Source: Amycolatopsis sp. DSM 110486
GTDB lineage: Bacteria; Actinomycetota; Actinomycetes; Mycobacteriales; Pseudonocardiaceae
Assembly: GCF_019468465.1 (NCBI RefSeq)
Contig: NZ_CP080519.1
Coordinates: forward strand, 9,603,001 to 9,667,000
Direction of reading: 5' to 3'
DNA length: 64,000 nucleotides
Made by a program: the position numbers and the translations under genes
The notes under the pieces: model-generated
What the model was told of the DNA's origin: nothing
Seen by the model: the letters and a program-made list of their open reading frames with translations, nothing else
The model's database searches: none
Part shown: positions 49,319 through 57,142 of the stretch, in pieces
How the letters are laid out: every line of letters starts with the position of its first letter
Numbering within the stretch: the stretch's first letter is position 1

Positions 49319-49335
49319 TTTGTACGCCGTACAAA
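49319..49335. promoter_or_regulatory. TetR operator between oxidoreductase operon and TetR gene
   Basis: TTTGTACGCCGTACAAA is a perfect palindrome with 7-bp arms and a 3-nt centre. A further half-site TGTACA lies just left at 49310. Placed between two divergent start codons, it is very likely bound by the TetR protein encoded at 49383. Confidence 0.75.
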
Positions 49336-49382
49336 GAACCGTCTACCCTGGTGGTACCGAAGTCAAGAGGAGGAAGGCACCA

Positions 49383-50093
49383 TTGTCCGAATCAGGTAGG
49401 CGACGCCCTCGCGGTCCGCGGCGCGCCCTCACCGAGAACGAGATCCTCGACGCGGCGCTGAGCCTGCTCGACCAGGGCCCGGATGCGGCGTCCGTGCGGG
49501 CGATTGCCGCGCGGGTCGGCGTGGTCCCGAACGCGATCTACACCTACTTCCCGGACAAGGCCGCCGTGGTCGATGCGCTCGTCGAGCGGCTGCTCGGCGA
49601 GGTGGACCACGACGTCTTCGCCGACCGTGCGCAGCCCTGGCGCGAACGCGTGGAAGCACTGGCCCTGGAACTGCGAGCGAAACTGTCCGCACATCCGGGC
49701 GCGGTCAGCCTGATGGTCGGCAGCCGGATGGATGGGCCCATCGCGCAGGCCCTCACCGAACGGCTCCTGCAGTTGCTGGCCGACGCCGGACTCGACGCCA
49801 CCGACGCCGCGCGGGCGTCCTACCTGCTGTTCGTCTACATCTTCGGCTCACTCGTCCTGGAAGTCGCCGATGTGCAGCACAAGGTCCCGCTGCCGGCGGA
49901 GTCGGAACGGATCGCCATCCGCCAGCTCGCCTTCTCGGCGAGGCCGCCTGAACACTTCCCGCTCAGTGCCGCAGCGGCGGCGACTATGGCCGGCTACATC
50001 TCCACCGAGCAGTACCTCTGGGGCCTTCGCCGGATCCTCGAGGGCCTCACCGCCCGAGTGGCTACGGGGCGGAAGTCCGTCGGATCCGGCTAA
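49383..50093 (+). CDS. TetR family regulator
   Basis: 236 residues. Helix-turn-helix ILDAALSLLDQGPDAASVRA and VGVVPNAIYTYFPDKAAVVD, then a ligand domain of the TetR_C type (LLQLLADAGLDATDAARASY, LLFVYIFGSLVLEVA). TTG 49383 is used as start since AGAGGAGGAAGG sits at ideal spacing and the basic arm (SESGRRRPRGPRRAL) follows. It probably represses itself and the divergent oxidoreductase-DUF4389 operon. Confidence 0.9.
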   Translation: MSESGRRRPRGPRRALTENEILDAALSLLDQGPDAASVRAIAARVGVVPNAIYTYFPDKAAVVDALVERLLGEVDHDVFADRAQPWRERVEALALELRAKLSAHPGAVSLMVGSRMDGPIAQALTERLLQLLADAGLDATDAARASYLLFVYIFGSLVLEVADVQHKVPLPAESERIAIRQLAFSARPPEHFPLSAAAAATMAGYISTEQYLWGLRRILEGLTARVATGRKSVGSG

Positions 50094-50233
50094 GCCGCTT
50101 CCCCTCGAGCCGGCGTTTGATGAACATCGGAACGAAAAGCAGCGCTAAGCCGAGAACCCACTGGAAGCATTGCCGCCGGGCGATGAGTTCTGGCGTGGCT
50201 GGGCGAATGATCGCGTGACGATCCACAAGCTGC

Positions 50234-50812
50234 ATGCCGCGCCGTCACGACGAAAGCGCACGGACCATCCGCGTCGCCGAGCCGGGCCGGCGGGATCTGA
50301 AGATCCGGCCTGGCTGCTTCGTGACCGCGGCCGAGCGCGACGAGTTCGGCGACCGCTCTGCGTGCACGCTGGCGGCCGGCCACGTGGGCAGGCACAGCTT
50401 CGTCTTCGGCGGCGACGAGCCCGCGGGCGGACTGGAGCCGGTGCTGCTGCCCGACTCGCCTGATCCCGCCACGCTCACGCCGATGCAGCGGCACAATCTC
50501 GCCGTGCTCGCAGCGGCCGGGCCGACCGCGGAGGTGTACTTGGAGATGGAGTCCCTGCAATACCAAGAGGAGATTTTCGGGGTGGTCTCGACCCGTCACT
50601 TCGGTGTCCAGACCAGCGTCGCGGTGCCGCAGCTGACGCACCTGGCCGCGACCACCCGCGGGCTGTCGGCCGCCGTCGCCCTGGAGTACCTCGCGGTCAC
50701 CGGCCGGCCGCTCGGCGGCGGGGACACGCTGCCGAGCGACAGCGCGTTCGTGTCCCTCACCGACACCGGTCGCGCCGTGCTCGCGCGCCTGACGCCGCAG
50801 CTGCAGGACTGA
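50234..50812 (+). CDS. Hypothetical protein with C-x4-GH-x3-H motif
   Basis: 192 residues, no known family. Near residue 44 it has CTLAAGHVGRH, the same Cys-x4-Gly-His-x3-His pattern as in the protein at 17302. The C-terminal half contains LTPMQRHNLAVLAAAGPTAE, a repeated strand TAEVYLEMESLQYQEEIFG and LVSLTDTGRAVLARL, which resembles the end of a winged-helix domain. ATG 50234 has a poor ribosome site, so translation may be leaderless or weak. Its stop codon overlaps the CTG start proposed for the sigma factor. Confidence 0.6.
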   Translation: MPRRHDESARTIRVAEPGRRDLKIRPGCFVTAAERDEFGDRSACTLAAGHVGRHSFVFGGDEPAGGLEPVLLPDSPDPATLTPMQRHNLAVLAAAGPTAEVYLEMESLQYQEEIFGVVSTRHFGVQTSVAVPQLTHLAATTRGLSAAVALEYLAVTGRPLGGGDTLPSDSAFVSLTDTGRAVLARLTPQLQD

Positions 50813-51660
50813 CCCACACCCCGCTCGAAACCCTGGCGGCCCGGTTCGAAGCGGAACGGCCCCGGCTGCGCGCGCTGGCGCGGCGGATGCTCGGCTCGGC
50901 GGCCGAAGCCGAGGACGCCGTGCAGGAATTCTCGCTGCGACTGGCGTCGGCATCCGAGGTCGACAACTTGGCAGCGTGGCTGACCACCGTCGTTTCGCGG
51001 ATCTGCCTCGACCTGCTGCGCGCGCGGCGGGAGACACCGTTCGAGCAGCTGCCGGACCGCGGCGTCGCAGGCCCGGAGGAGGACCTCGCGCTCGCCGACG
51101 AGGTCGGCCGGGCCCTGCTCGTGGTGCTGGCGGCGCTCGCACCCGCCGAGCGCGTGGCGTTCGTGCTGCACGACTTGTTCTCGGTGCCGTTCGAGGCCGT
51201 CAGCCCGATCCTGGACCGCTCGCCCGCGACGGCGAAGAAACTCGCGAGCCGCGCGCGGCTGCGGGTGCGCGGTACTCCCGCGGCCGGGTCCGGGCTCGGT
51301 GAGCACCGGAAGGTCGTGGAAGCGTTCCTGGCCGCGGCCCGCGGCGGTGATCTCGCCGCACTGCTCGAACTGCTGGCTCCCGACGTCGTCCGGCACGCCG
51401 ACGCGGCCGCGTTGCCGCCGGGTGCCGCCGCCGTCCTCCGCGGCGCCGACGCCGTCGCGCGCGGCACCACCGCGTTCGCCGACCACGCGCGCCTCGCGGA
51501 GCCCGCTCTGATGGACGGCACCGTCGGGCTGGTGCTGGCGCCCTACGGCCGGCTGACGGGCGTGCTCAAGGTGTCGGTGACGGCGGGGCGGGTCGCCGCG
51601 TACGAGGTGATCGCGGATCCGGAGCGGCTCGCGAAGGTGGCGGTCGCCGTCCTCCCTTGA
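50809..51660 (+). CDS. ECF sigma factor, SigJ-like, with SnoaL-type C-terminal domain
   Basis: 283 residues if begun at CTG 50809, 257 less the first 26 residues if begun at ATG 50887. Region 2 requires the upstream part (LAARFEAERPRLRALARRML, then GSAAEAEDAVQEFSLRLASA); no ATG, GTG or TTG lies upstream in frame, while CTG 50809 overlaps the previous TGA as CTGA. Region 4 is PAERVAFVLHDLFSVPFEAV and RSPATAKKLASRARLRVR. The last 120 residues form a SnoaL/NTF2-like domain (EAFLAAARGGDLAALLELLA), as in SigJ/ECF41 types that are controlled in cis and lack a classical anti-sigma gene. None is visible here. Confidence 0.85.
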   Translation: MTHTPLETLAARFEAERPRLRALARRMLGSAAEAEDAVQEFSLRLASASEVDNLAAWLTTVVSRICLDLLRARRETPFEQLPDRGVAGPEEDLALADEVGRALLVVLAALAPAERVAFVLHDLFSVPFEAVSPILDRSPATAKKLASRARLRVRGTPAAGSGLGEHRKVVEAFLAAARGGDLAALLELLAPDVVRHADAAALPPGAAAVLRGADAVARGTTAFADHARLAEPALMDGTVGLVLAPYGRLTGVLKVSVTAGRVAAYEVIADPERLAKVAVAVLP

Positions 51661-51799
51661 TCGCACTGTGATCGCGCAGTCGTCGCACGATGGTGTGACA
51701 CTTCGAGTCAAAGTGCAACATCGGGGGTGGTGATCATCTACGTTTCAGCCGGATGGTCCACTTCGTTCAGGGGCGTGGACCGCGACACCGGAGGGGACC

Positions 51800-52177
51800 A
51801 TGTCCATCACCAGGAAGATCGCCGTGATCGGCGCACTGTCCGCAGTGGCGGCAACCTTGTTCACGGGCACCGCGTCGGCGAAGACCGAAAAGAACTGCAC
51901 CGCGTCGTTCTGCAACACCACGGACGGAAGCGGCCTGTACGTGAACCAGGTCATCGCGTTGCGGCAACAGCCGATCAAGGCGAAGTACGGGTACTTCCAG
52001 GTCTTCGGGCGCGGCTGGAGCCGCGGGCCGACATCCTCGGGCACCACGGCGGCGCAGATCATCCACATCGGACAGCAGGTGGTGAAGAACGAGCTCGTGT
52101 GCCTGCGTTTCGTGGCGCGCGAGAACGGAAAGTGGAAGGAAATCGGCCCGCCGGCGTGCACCACGGCGCCGTTCTGA
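51800..52177 (+). CDS. Small secreted protein of unknown function
   Basis: 125 residues. Sec signal TRKIAVIGALSAVAATLFTG, cleavage after TASA near residue 27. The mature part of about 98 residues has four Cys (NCTASFC, LVC, ACTTAPF), probably two disulfides, and a Tyr/Trp-rich strand pattern (AKYGYFQVFGRGWSRGPTSS). No family recognised. ATG 51800 behind GGAGGGGA. A 139-bp upstream gap contains no clear promoter. Its neighbours do not suggest a role. Confidence 0.7.
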   Translation: MSITRKIAVIGALSAVAATLFTGTASAKTEKNCTASFCNTTDGSGLYVNQVIALRQQPIKAKYGYFQVFGRGWSRGPTSSGTTAAQIIHIGQQVVKNELVCLRFVARENGKWKEIGPPACTTAPF

Positions 52178-52195
52178 TCACTGCGCGCTTTGCCG

Positions 52196-52227
52196 GCCAC
52201 TGCTCTGTGCCAGCCACTGCTCTGTGC
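52196..52227. repeat. Two-copy tandem repeat
   Basis: GCCACTGCTCTGTGC occurs at 52196-52210 and again at 52213-52227, two bases apart. It lies in the short gap between a secreted protein gene and the convergent DUF3152 gene. Confidence 0.7.
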
Positions 52228-52278
52228 TGACCGCTGCCTCACCGGCCGCCGTGTAGGTCGTTATACAGCTCGGTGGTC

Positions 52279-53244
52279 CTAGGGGAACGGCCACGAGTTC
52301 GTGGCGCACACGCGGTGGTCGGCCGGCACGGCGCCCTGGTCGCCGCCGGGGACGTTGTTGAGGCGGGCGACGTAGTCGTCGGCGACGCCGAAGGTCTGCT
52401 GCATCATCACGGGCGCCGGCTGGCCGGTGCCGCCGCAGCCGACGTGGGAGTGGCCCAGCGCGTGGCCGACCTCGTGATTGATCGCGTACTGCCGGTAGGC
52501 GGTCATGTTCGCCCCATAGGCCTTCGCGCCGCGTACCCAGCGCGAGAGGTTGATCAGCACGCGGCGCATGCTGCGGCGGAAGCAGGAAGCCTCGTAGGTG
52601 ATGGAAAACCCGCAGGCGTCGGCGCGGTGCGTGGTGTCGGGGGTGGAGAGGCTGACGCGGAAGTCCGGGTGCGGATCGCTCGCGTCCACGCGCTGCAGCG
52701 CGACCTTGCCGTCAGCGGTCCAGCTCTTCGGGTCGGACAGGATGCCCTGCACGGCGGCGGCGAAGCTGTCGTCGCCGGCGTAGCTCGCCGGGTCGATGCC
52801 GTCCTCGACCTCGACGGTGTAGCGGTAGAGGCGGCCGGTGCCGATCTTCGGGCCGGAGCCGGGGATCACGTGCCACTTGCCCCGGCCGGTCTGCGTGTAC
52901 GGGCCGCCGGCGGGCAGGTCGGCGGTGGGGGCGTTGGGATCGGCCGGTTTCGCGGGGTTCTCGGGAACGCCCGGCTCGAGGGAGACCACGGAGGACTCGG
53001 ACCGGGACTCGGCGCGGGCTTGTCCGGGAGCCGGGGCTTGCTGCTGCGCCGCCGTCGACGGGGCCGAGGTAGACGCCGTGTTGACCAGCACGAGCACGGT
53101 GAGCACGACCATGACCGGCAGCGCGTAGACGCGCCAGCCGTCGGTGCGCAGGAAGCCCTTCTTCCTCCTCGCGGATCTCCGCTCCGGCAACGGTTTCCGC
53201 GAGGCACGCAACGGTTCCCGCGCCCGCGTTTCGTCCTGCGCCAC
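52279..53244 (-). CDS. DUF3152 membrane-anchored metalloprotease-like protein
   Basis: 321 residues. A basic cytoplasmic tail, one transmembrane segment (VYALPVMVVLTVLVLVNTAS near 40-60), a Pro/Ala/Ser linker to about 130, and an extracytoplasmic domain carrying NHEVGHALGHSHVGC: H-E-x2-H-x3-H with Gly, a zinc-protease (metzincin-type) motif. This is the DUF3152 family of actinobacteria; substrates unknown. Four Cys outside probably form disulfides. I chose GTG 53244, preceded by GGGGAA; the frame is open to 53322. Convergent with the small secreted protein gene. Confidence 0.85.
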   Translation of the reverse strand: MAQDETRAREPLRASRKPLPERRSARRKKGFLRTDGWRVYALPVMVVLTVLVLVNTASTSAPSTAAQQQAPAPGQARAESRSESSVVSLEPGVPENPAKPADPNAPTADLPAGGPYTQTGRGKWHVIPGSGPKIGTGRLYRYTVEVEDGIDPASYAGDDSFAAAVQGILSDPKSWTADGKVALQRVDASDPHPDFRVSLSTPDTTHRADACGFSITYEASCFRRSMRRVLINLSRWVRGAKAYGANMTAYRQYAINHEVGHALGHSHVGCGGTGQPAPVMMQQTFGVADDYVARLNNVPGGDQGAVPADHRVCATNSWPFP

Positions 53245-53387
53245 GCACTTCCCCAGCTCCCCGGTGACAGTTCCTCCCCGTCCAACGGGTGGGACGGGCG
53301 AAAGGTTGAGACCAAGCGGCACGTCACGGGCGGTGACCCCGACTTTCGTCGGTTCCGGACAACGGCCCTGTTGATCATGCTGAAGTC

Positions 53388-54275
53388 GTGTCTGCGCAGC
53401 ACCCCGGCTCGTTCGCGGTCACGCTCGACGCCGCGATCGAAGACTCCGGGCTCTCCCTCGACCGGGTCCGCCACCACCTCGCCAACCGAGGCGTGACGCT
53501 CTCGCGCTCCGCCCTGTCCTACTGGCGCCGTGGCCGCTCCCGGCCCGAGCGCGAGGCGTCGCTGAACGCCGTGACGCAGCTCGAAGCCGTGCTGGAGCTC
53601 TCCCCCGGCTCACTCACGTCGCTGCTCGGCCCGCGCGCGCCGCGTGGTCGCTGGCTCGGCCACCCGCCCGACCGCGTGGAGCGCCGCCGGTTGTGGCCCG
53701 ATCTGCGGCCGCTCACGGTGGAGCTCAAACCGCCGCCGGACGGGCAGCTCGCGTTCTGGTCGGTGCACGACCGCGTGGCCATCGACGACGACGGATGCGA
53801 GCGGGCCTTGCACGTGCGGCTCGTCGCGGAGGCCACGATGGACGGCGTCGACCGCATGATGACCTACCACCAGGCCGACGGCTCGCTGCCGGCCGAACCG
53901 CGCTACCAGGGCGTGCGGTTCGCGCGCGTCGGGCGCGTGCGGGTGGATCGCGAGACGGGCATGACGGCCGGTGAGCTGCTGCTCGACCGCGTGCTCGCGG
54001 CCGGTGAGGTCACGGCCGTCGAGTACGAGATCCTGCTGCCGCCCGGCACGCCGGCGCAGGAGTACGGCCGGCGTTTCACGCGGCCGGTGCGCGAATACGT
54101 GTGCCAGGTGCAGTTCGGCCTGCGGCTGCCGCGGCGGGTCCGCTCGTTCGAACGCCGCGGCCCCGACGGGCCCCGCCACACCGGCGACCCGCTGCGCGTC
54201 GGCACGACCCACGCCGTCACCTTCGCCACCCGCGACACGCGGCCCGGCATCCACGGCGCGTGGTGGACGTGGTGA
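53388..54275 (+). CDS. Helix-turn-helix protein of unknown role
   Basis: 295 residues. The first 75 residues look like an XRE-type DNA-binding domain (LSLDRVRHHLANRGVTLSRS, ALSYWRRGRSRPE, LEAVLELSPGSLTSLLG). The remaining 220 residues are beta-rich (DLRPLTVELKPPPDGQLAFW, YHQADGSLPAEPRYQGVRFA, ITLLPPGTPAQEYGRRF-like patterns) with no recognised family. It resembles actinomycete XRE proteins with an unknown sensor half. GTG 53388 with weak ribosome site. Divergent from the DUF3152 gene with 143 bp between. Confidence 0.65.
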   Translation: MSAQHPGSFAVTLDAAIEDSGLSLDRVRHHLANRGVTLSRSALSYWRRGRSRPEREASLNAVTQLEAVLELSPGSLTSLLGPRAPRGRWLGHPPDRVERRRLWPDLRPLTVELKPPPDGQLAFWSVHDRVAIDDDGCERALHVRLVAEATMDGVDRMMTYHQADGSLPAEPRYQGVRFARVGRVRVDRETGMTAGELLLDRVLAAGEVTAVEYEILLPPGTPAQEYGRRFTRPVREYVCQVQFGLRLPRRVRSFERRGPDGPRHTGDPLRVGTTHAVTFATRDTRPGIHGAWWTW

Positions 54276-54423
54276 CGCCAATTCTGTGAACACGAGCCGC
54301 CGACCTGCGAATTCTCGGCGCCGGGCACCGGCTGTCCACTTCGGTCTGGAGCGCGCGGTCCGCGGCTGGTTACCGTCCGCCGCGGCACTCCCCCGATCCC
54401 CCGTTCCCCGGAAAGGCACCGCC

Positions 54424-55008
54424 ATGCGCCGTCTCACCCGGACCCTGGCCACTCTCGCCGCCGCGGCCGCGCTCACGGCCACCGGCGCGGCGGCCGCTGT
54501 GCCGGCTTCGGCCGCTGTGCCGACAACGCCGACCGCGCCCACGCCGGCCACGGCCACGGCGACCGCGGCCGCGCGCCCGATGTCGATGGCCGCCCGGCTC
54601 GGCACCCTCGCGCCGTCGGCCAAGGCCAACCTCATCGGCGACAACTACCCCGCGAAGTGGCGCAACATCTCGCAGGACTCCGTCGTCGACGACTGGAACA
54701 TGTACAACCGCGAGTGCGTCTCCTGGGCCGCGTTCACCATCGACCGCCACGGCGAGAGCGCCTCGAACTACGGCGACGCCAAGTACTGGGACGACAACGC
54801 CCGCAAGCACGGCTACCGCGTCGACAACACGCCCACCCCGGGCTCCATCGCCCAGACCGACGCGGGCCGCTACGGCCACGTCGCCGTCGTCGACAGCGTC
54901 CACGGCTCCACCGTCACGGTCGAGGACTACAACTGGGCCGGCGACGGCCACTACCTCGTCCACGACCTCACCAAGGGCGACTTCCGCTACATCCACTTCT
55001 ACAACTGA
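54424..55008 (+). CDS. Secreted CHAP-domain peptidoglycan amidase/endopeptidase
   Basis: 194 residues. Sec signal RRLTRTLATLAAAAALTATG with cleavage near ASAAVP, then an Ala/Thr/Pro-rich linker to residue 55. The CHAP domain follows: catalytic Cys in YNRECVSWAAFTIDRHG near 99, His in GRYGHVAVVDSVHG near 157 and the end DFRYIHFYN. CHAP enzymes cleave amide bonds in cell-wall peptides. ATG 54424 behind GGAAAGG. Single gene closed by a strong hairpin. Confidence 0.9.
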   Translation: MRRLTRTLATLAAAAALTATGAAAAVPASAAVPTTPTAPTPATATATAAARPMSMAARLGTLAPSAKANLIGDNYPAKWRNISQDSVVDDWNMYNRECVSWAAFTIDRHGESASNYGDAKYWDDNARKHGYRVDNTPTPGSIAQTDAGRYGHVAVVDSVHGSTVTVEDYNWAGDGHYLVHDLTKGDFRYIHFYN

Positions 55009-55022
55009 GCGTTCCCCGAACC

Positions 55023-55058
55023 CTCGGCCGGACGGCGCCTTCCCGCCGTCCGGCCGAG
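55023..55058 (+). terminator. Terminator of the CHAP amidase gene
   Basis: CTCGGCCGGACGGCG pairs perfectly with 55044-55058 across CCTTCC, 14 nt after the stop codon. Confidence 0.85.
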
Positions 55059-55166
55059 TCCACGTCGGACCCCTGGTGAAATCCGGTCCGGTGCTTTCGC
55101 CGCAACGCGACGCCAGGTGCTTCCGCCACCTGCGACGTAGCCGAACGGCGGAACGTTCTTGTCGGC

Positions 55167-55320
55167 TCACGACTTGTCCTTGCGCCCTACGGACAAGAGC
55201 GCCCGGGCCAGATCTTCGAAGTGCTCGTGTCGAGGCAATGCGGCCACCGGAACCCAGATCTCGTAAGTCTCGTCCGGGCGCAACCGGACCGGCAGGCGCC
55301 GTCGGTCGTCGAGCCGTTCC
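55167..55320 (-). pseudogene. C-terminal gene fragment downstream of phospholipase C
   Basis: A minus-strand frame reading RLPVRLRPDETYEIWVPVAA then LPRHEHFEDLARALL and ending VGRKDKS. Its composition and GC3 are those of a real actinomycete protein end, but no ATG or GTG opens it; the frame continues upstream only into the phospholipase gene. Most likely the tail of a deleted gene. A TTG start about 38 codons before the stop is a weaker alternative. Confidence 0.4.
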
Positions 55321-56808
55321 TCAGCGCACCTGCGGCCGGTAGCCGCGTTCCTGGTGGGGCACCTCCTGCCCGCCGGCGGGCGCGGCGGGCTTCGGCAGCT
55401 GCGCGACCTCGTACTGCGCCAGGGTGTACTGGCCCTGGGTATCGGGCAGGGTCGGGGCGTGCTTGGTCGCGTCGTGGAAGCGGAAGACCGACGTGAGGTC
55501 CCCGGTGGTGCGCCGGCGCCAGTCGGTGATGTTGGGTTCGCGCACGCCGGTGACGTGTTCCAGCAGCTGCAGCTGCGAGGTGTGGTCGAACACCTCCGAG
55601 CTCACCCAGCCCCCGGCGGTCCACGGCGAGACGACGATGCACGGCACGCGGTAGCCCAGCCCGGTCGGCAGGCCGCCGCCCTTGACCCCGCTGGGTGAGG
55701 TGCCGTTGACGAACTCGCCGGGCGTGTCCGGGGGCGGAGTCGGCGGCAGAACGTGGTCGAACAGCCCGTCGTTCTCGTCGTAGGACAGGATGAACACCGT
55801 CTTGGCCCAGACCTCCGGGTTGGCGGCAATGGCGTCGATCTTGCCGGCGACGAACGTGGCGCCGGCAGCCGGCAGGTTGGCGGGGTGCTCGTCATACGCG
55901 CTGGGCGGCAGCAGCCAGCTGACGGTGGGCAGCTGGTCGTGCAGCGCGTCGTACTCGAACTGGCCCAGCGGTGAGGGCGCGATGGCCTGGTCGTAGAGCG
56001 GCGTGCCCGGTTTCGCCTCGGCGTACTGCTTGATCGCGCTGAACGGCGGGAGCCCGGTCGCGCCGCCCGGCGAGTGGTAGACCTTCCAGCTGACGCCCGC
56101 TTCCGTGAGCCGCTCCGGGTAGGTCTTGAAGGTGAAGTGCCCGTCGGGCACCTTCCCCGTCTCCAGCGACGGGCCGCCGAACTCGCCGTCCGCGTCGATG
56201 GTGCCGGACAACCACATGAAGCGGTTGGGCCAGGTCGGGCCCAGCACCGAGCAGTGGTAGGCGTCGCAGATGGTGAACGCGTCCGCGAGCGCGTACTGGA
56301 ACGGGATGTCCTCGCGCGTGAAGTAGCCCATGGTGTAAGGACCCTTGGTGGCACCGTCGGCCGCGAGGTGCGCCGGCAGCCAGTTGTCCATCCTCCCGTC
56401 GTTCCACGCCTGGTGCTGCACGCCCCATGCGTGGCTCGTGGACGGGATCGCCTGCGCCGCACTGATTTTCGTGTTCAGTCGGTACGGCAGCAGGTAGCCG
56501 TCCGGGTGCGTCGGGTCGGGCTGGTGGAACACCGAACGCCCGCCGGGCAGCCGCAGGGCGTGCGGGTCGTCGAACCCGCGCACGCCGGACAGCGTGCCGA
56601 AGTAGTGGTCGAAGCTGCGGTTCTCCTGCATCAGCATCACGACGTGCTTGATGTCGCGCAGGTGACCACCGGCCGGAGGCGGGGACGCCAAGGCAGTGCG
56701 GACGTTCGGCGGCAGCACGGCCGCGGCGGCGGCCAGCCCACCGGCGGCGGCGCCGAACAGCCTGCGGCGGGTCAAACCGGTTCTGTCGTTCTCCGGGGTC
56801 TCGGTCAT
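55321..56808 (-). CDS. Tat-exported phospholipase C, short form
   Basis: 495 residues. Twin-arginine signal TRRRLFGAAAGGLAAAAAVL, then the phosphoesterase domain of non-haemolytic phospholipase C: HVVMLMQENRSFDHYFGTLS near 55, ILSYDENDGLFDHVLPPTP near 345 and VPCIVVSPWTAGGWVSSEVF near 395. Family members hydrolyse phosphatidylcholine or other phosphoesters outside the cell and often respond to phosphate starvation. The classical Pseudomonas/Mycobacterium forms have about 200 further residues at the C-terminus (two DUF756 domains) that are missing here, a common short form. ATG 56808 behind GGAAGGA. Confidence 0.9.
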   Translation of the reverse strand: MTETPENDRTGLTRRRLFGAAAGGLAAAAAVLPPNVRTALASPPPAGGHLRDIKHVVMLMQENRSFDHYFGTLSGVRGFDDPHALRLPGGRSVFHQPDPTHPDGYLLPYRLNTKISAAQAIPSTSHAWGVQHQAWNDGRMDNWLPAHLAADGATKGPYTMGYFTREDIPFQYALADAFTICDAYHCSVLGPTWPNRFMWLSGTIDADGEFGGPSLETGKVPDGHFTFKTYPERLTEAGVSWKVYHSPGGATGLPPFSAIKQYAEAKPGTPLYDQAIAPSPLGQFEYDALHDQLPTVSWLLPPSAYDEHPANLPAAGATFVAGKIDAIAANPEVWAKTVFILSYDENDGLFDHVLPPTPPPDTPGEFVNGTSPSGVKGGGLPTGLGYRVPCIVVSPWTAGGWVSSEVFDHTSQLQLLEHVTGVREPNITDWRRRTTGDLTSVFRFHDATKHAPTLPDTQGQYTLAQYEVAQLPKPAAPAGGQEVPHQERGYRPQVR

Positions 56809-56992
56809 CGGAATCCTTCCGGCTTCGGGCACGGCGGGGAGCTCCGACAGGCTTTCGGCCGCGGTTGATCCCCGGGTGATCCGGCCGGTGGCGACCGATT
56901 GAACTTCGGCTGAACGCCTGCGCGGAAGTCTCCGCGGATGGGCGATTCCTCCCTTTCCCGGCCCCGGCGGAGACTCTCCACAAAGGACTCCG

Positions 56993-57142
56993 TCAGTACC
57001 CCGCCGCCCGCTTCAGGTACTCGAGCGGCGCCGCGTGGGCCCACGTCGTGCCGTCGCTGCCGCGGTGGCCACCGACGACGGTGTCGACGTCGAGGCCCAG
57101 GGCCTGGATGGCGTCGTACAGCGGTCGATCGTGCGGGGCGAC
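56993..57142 (-). pseudogene. C-terminal fragment of an MBL-fold hydrolase
   Basis: Minus-strand reading ELVAPHDRPLYDAIQALGLD, VDTVVGGHRGSDGTTW and PLEYLKRAAGY, ending with TGA at 56995-56993. L-Y-D-x-I-x2-L-G-L-D-V-x2-(I/V)-V followed by a Gly-His motif is the end of metallo-beta-lactamase-fold hydrolases. An in-frame stop lies directly upstream, and there the sequence turns into the LysR fragment of opposite strand. Only about 50 residues survive. Confidence 0.6.
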
